From Acidobacteriota bacterium (lineage in GTDB: Bacteria; Acidobacteriota; Blastocatellia; Pyrinomonadales; Pyrinomonadaceae), in NCBI GenBank assembly GCA_019242475.1, contig JAFAVK010000074.1, positions 1 to 64,000 on the forward strand: 64,000 bases of DNA, read 5' to 3'. Position numbers and translations under genes: made by a program. Positions 62,728 through 64,000 of this stretch are shown in pieces (position 1 is the stretch's first letter; each line of letters starts with the position of its first letter). The notes under the pieces are model-generated. The model was not told the origin of the DNA. It saw only the letters and a list, made by a program, of their open reading frames with translations, and made no database searches.

Positions 62728-64000
62728 ATGTCCAACATGACTCCGGACGTTCCTGACCAACTTCCGGCGCGGATGCTTAACGAATTCACGTACTGCCCGC
62801 GTCTGTTCTACCTGGAGTACGTGCAGCGGGAGTGGGCGCATAGCGTAGACACGCTCGACGGGCGTTTCGTCCACAGGCGCGTAGACCGCGAGGAGGGGCG
62901 CGTGCCCGCGGCGGAAGACTTGAGCGGGCAGGTGCGTTTGCACTCGCGCTCGGTACTGGTCGGTTCGGACGCCCTGGGCGCGACGGCGCGGATCGACCTG
63001 ATCGAGACCGATGAGGGGCGCGTCATCCCTGTGGACTACAAGCGCGGGAAGCCGCCGGACGTGCGCGAGGGGGCTTGGGAGCCGGAGCGCGTGCAACTCT
63101 GTTTGCAGGGGCTGCTGCTGCGCGAGAACGGCTACGAGTGCGAAGAGGGGGCGCTCTACTTCGCGGAGGCGCAGGAGCGCGTGCGTGTGCCATTCAACGA
63201 AGAGTTGGTCGGCCGAACGCTCGCGCTGCTGACTGAGGCGAAGCGTGTGGCGCAGTCGGGCGAGATCCCGCCGCCGCTCGTTAATTCGCCGAAGTGCCCG
63301 CGCTGCTCCCTGGTCGGTATCTGCCTGCCGGACGAGACGAATATCCTGCGCGCGTCGGCCAAGCCGCCAGGCGCCACAGGGCAGCCCGCGCACGTCGAGT
63401 CGGGCGAACGAGCCGCGGTCGCGGCCAGACGTTTAATTCCTGCGCGGGATGACCAGTTGGCGGTCTACGTGCAGGGGCAGGGCTTCAGCGTCGGGCTTAA
63501 GGGCGAGACGCTGGAGATACGCGACTGCGGCAAGGCGGTCAACGAGGCGCGGCTGCTCGACACTTCACAACTGAACCTCTTCGGCAACGTCCAGTTGAGC
63601 GCGCAGGCCCTGCGCGAACTGGCCGCGCGCGAGATACCCATCCTGCACCTCTCTTACGGCGGCTGGCTGACGGCGGTCACCACATCGCCGCCGCACAAGA
63701 ACATAGAGCTGCGCCGCCGGCAGTTCGCGGCCGCCGCCGACCCGGCAGTATGCCTGCGGCTCGCGCGCTCGTTCGTCTCCGGCAAGATACGCAACGCGCG
63801 CACGCTGCTCCGACGCAACGCGCGCCGGCTCCCTGACGGGCTACTCTACCGTCTTGCTTTCTGGCGCAAGCGCGCCGAACGGGAGAACTCTCTGGAGAGT
63901 CTGCTCGGCGTCGAGGGGACGGCGGCGCGGGACTACTTTTCTCACTTCGCACTGATGTTCAAGAACGGCGAAGGCGCTCGCCCCACCGCGTTCGACTTCA
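62728..64000 (+). CDS. cas4-cas1: Cas4-Cas1 fusion protein, cut by the window edge
   Basis: The ATG at 62728 follows AAAGGAG. The N-terminal Cas4 part has NEFTYCPRLFYLEYVQ (first cysteine, residue about 23), ARIDLIE, VIPVDYKRGK (D-x-K), VQLCLQGLLL, and CPRCSLVGIC (three cysteines for the Fe-S cluster, about 190-199). Cas1 starts near residue 238 (LAVYVQGQGFSVGLKGETLEIRD) and includes REIPILHLSYGGWLTAV and LLGVEGTAARDYFSHF with the first metal-binding glutamate. At least 424 codons are visible with no stop. The fusion is characteristic of type I-G. It would select and integrate new spacers; Cas2 and the array would be expected beyond 64,000. Confidence 0.93.
   Translation, partial: MSNMTPDVPDQLPARMLNEFTYCPRLFYLEYVQREWAHSVDTLDGRFVHRRVDREEGRVPAAEDLSGQVRLHSRSVLVGSDALGATARIDLIETDEGRVIPVDYKRGKPPDVREGAWEPERVQLCLQGLLLRENGYECEEGALYFAEAQERVRVPFNEELVGRTLALLTEAKRVAQSGEIPPPLVNSPKCPRCSLVGICLPDETNILRASAKPPGATGQPAHVESGERAAVAARRLIPARDDQLAVYVQGQGFSVGLKGETLEIRDCGKAVNEARLLDTSQLNLFGNVQLSAQALRELAAREIPILHLSYGGWLTAVTTSPPHKNIELRRRQFAAAADPAVCLRLARSFVSGKIRNARTLLRRNARRLPDGLLYRLAFWRKRAERENSLESLLGVEGTAARDYFSHFALMFKNGEGARPTAFDF

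Overview
The window is about 64 kb of very GC-rich bacterial chromosome. It most likely comes from an acidobacterium, probably class Blastocatellia or a Pyrinomonas-like lineage. The supports are a VWFA-related acidobacterial-type secreted protein, a TPR serine/threonine kinase translationally coupled to an ECF sigma factor, a bacillithiol-type glycosyltransferase, and the general gene style. The phylum is an inference; there is no rRNA in the window.

Positions 1-34,800 are mostly ordinary chromosome. They hold the tail of an ISNCY-type transposase; secreted VIT/VWA and YCF48-like proteins; a CxxCH protein; a DinB-like protein; two large tandem secreted paralogues; an Nfu-type Fe-S scaffold; bshA and nth; the sigma/kinase pair; an NYN-domain protein; an FKBP isomerase; the VWFA protein; a fused MFS/spermidine-synthase-like protein; selB; small membrane proteins; and hemB. 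A notable cluster at 14.6-18.6 kb joins an animal-type haem peroxidase, a 135-residue unknown protein and a class III lanthipeptide-synthetase-like lyase/kinase that lacks the cyclase domain. Gene ends often carry hairpins built from 7-bp tandem repeats. Two stretches look like small structured RNAs (about 5.8 and 12.3 kb).

Positions 34,840-49,986 are a 15-kb integrated element in an elongator tRNA-Met(CAT) gene, bounded by perfect 54-bp direct repeats. Its minus strand is a tightly coupled, satellite-like operon: a regulator, a primase-polymerase, many small unknown genes, one HK97-type major capsid protein, an excisionase and a frameshifted tyrosine integrase. I see no portal, terminase, protease or tail gene. 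A divergent XRE repressor faces this operon. The right end carries distinctly AT-richer cargo: a STAND-type NTPase with TPRs and a TIR-transmembrane-TPR protein, both plausible anti-phage defence genes. The element therefore resembles a capsid-encoding phage satellite with defence cargo.

Positions 49,987-64,000 begin with a decayed, 5'-truncated, twice-frameshifted RecB-like nuclease/helicase. A WYL regulator then leads into a type I-G (formerly I-U) CRISPR-Cas operon: cas3, csx17, csb1 (cas7), csb2 (cas5-cas6-like) and a cas4-cas1 fusion that runs off the right edge. No CRISPR array lies inside the window. The tRNA-Met locus and its flank therefore look like a defence and mobile-element hotspot.
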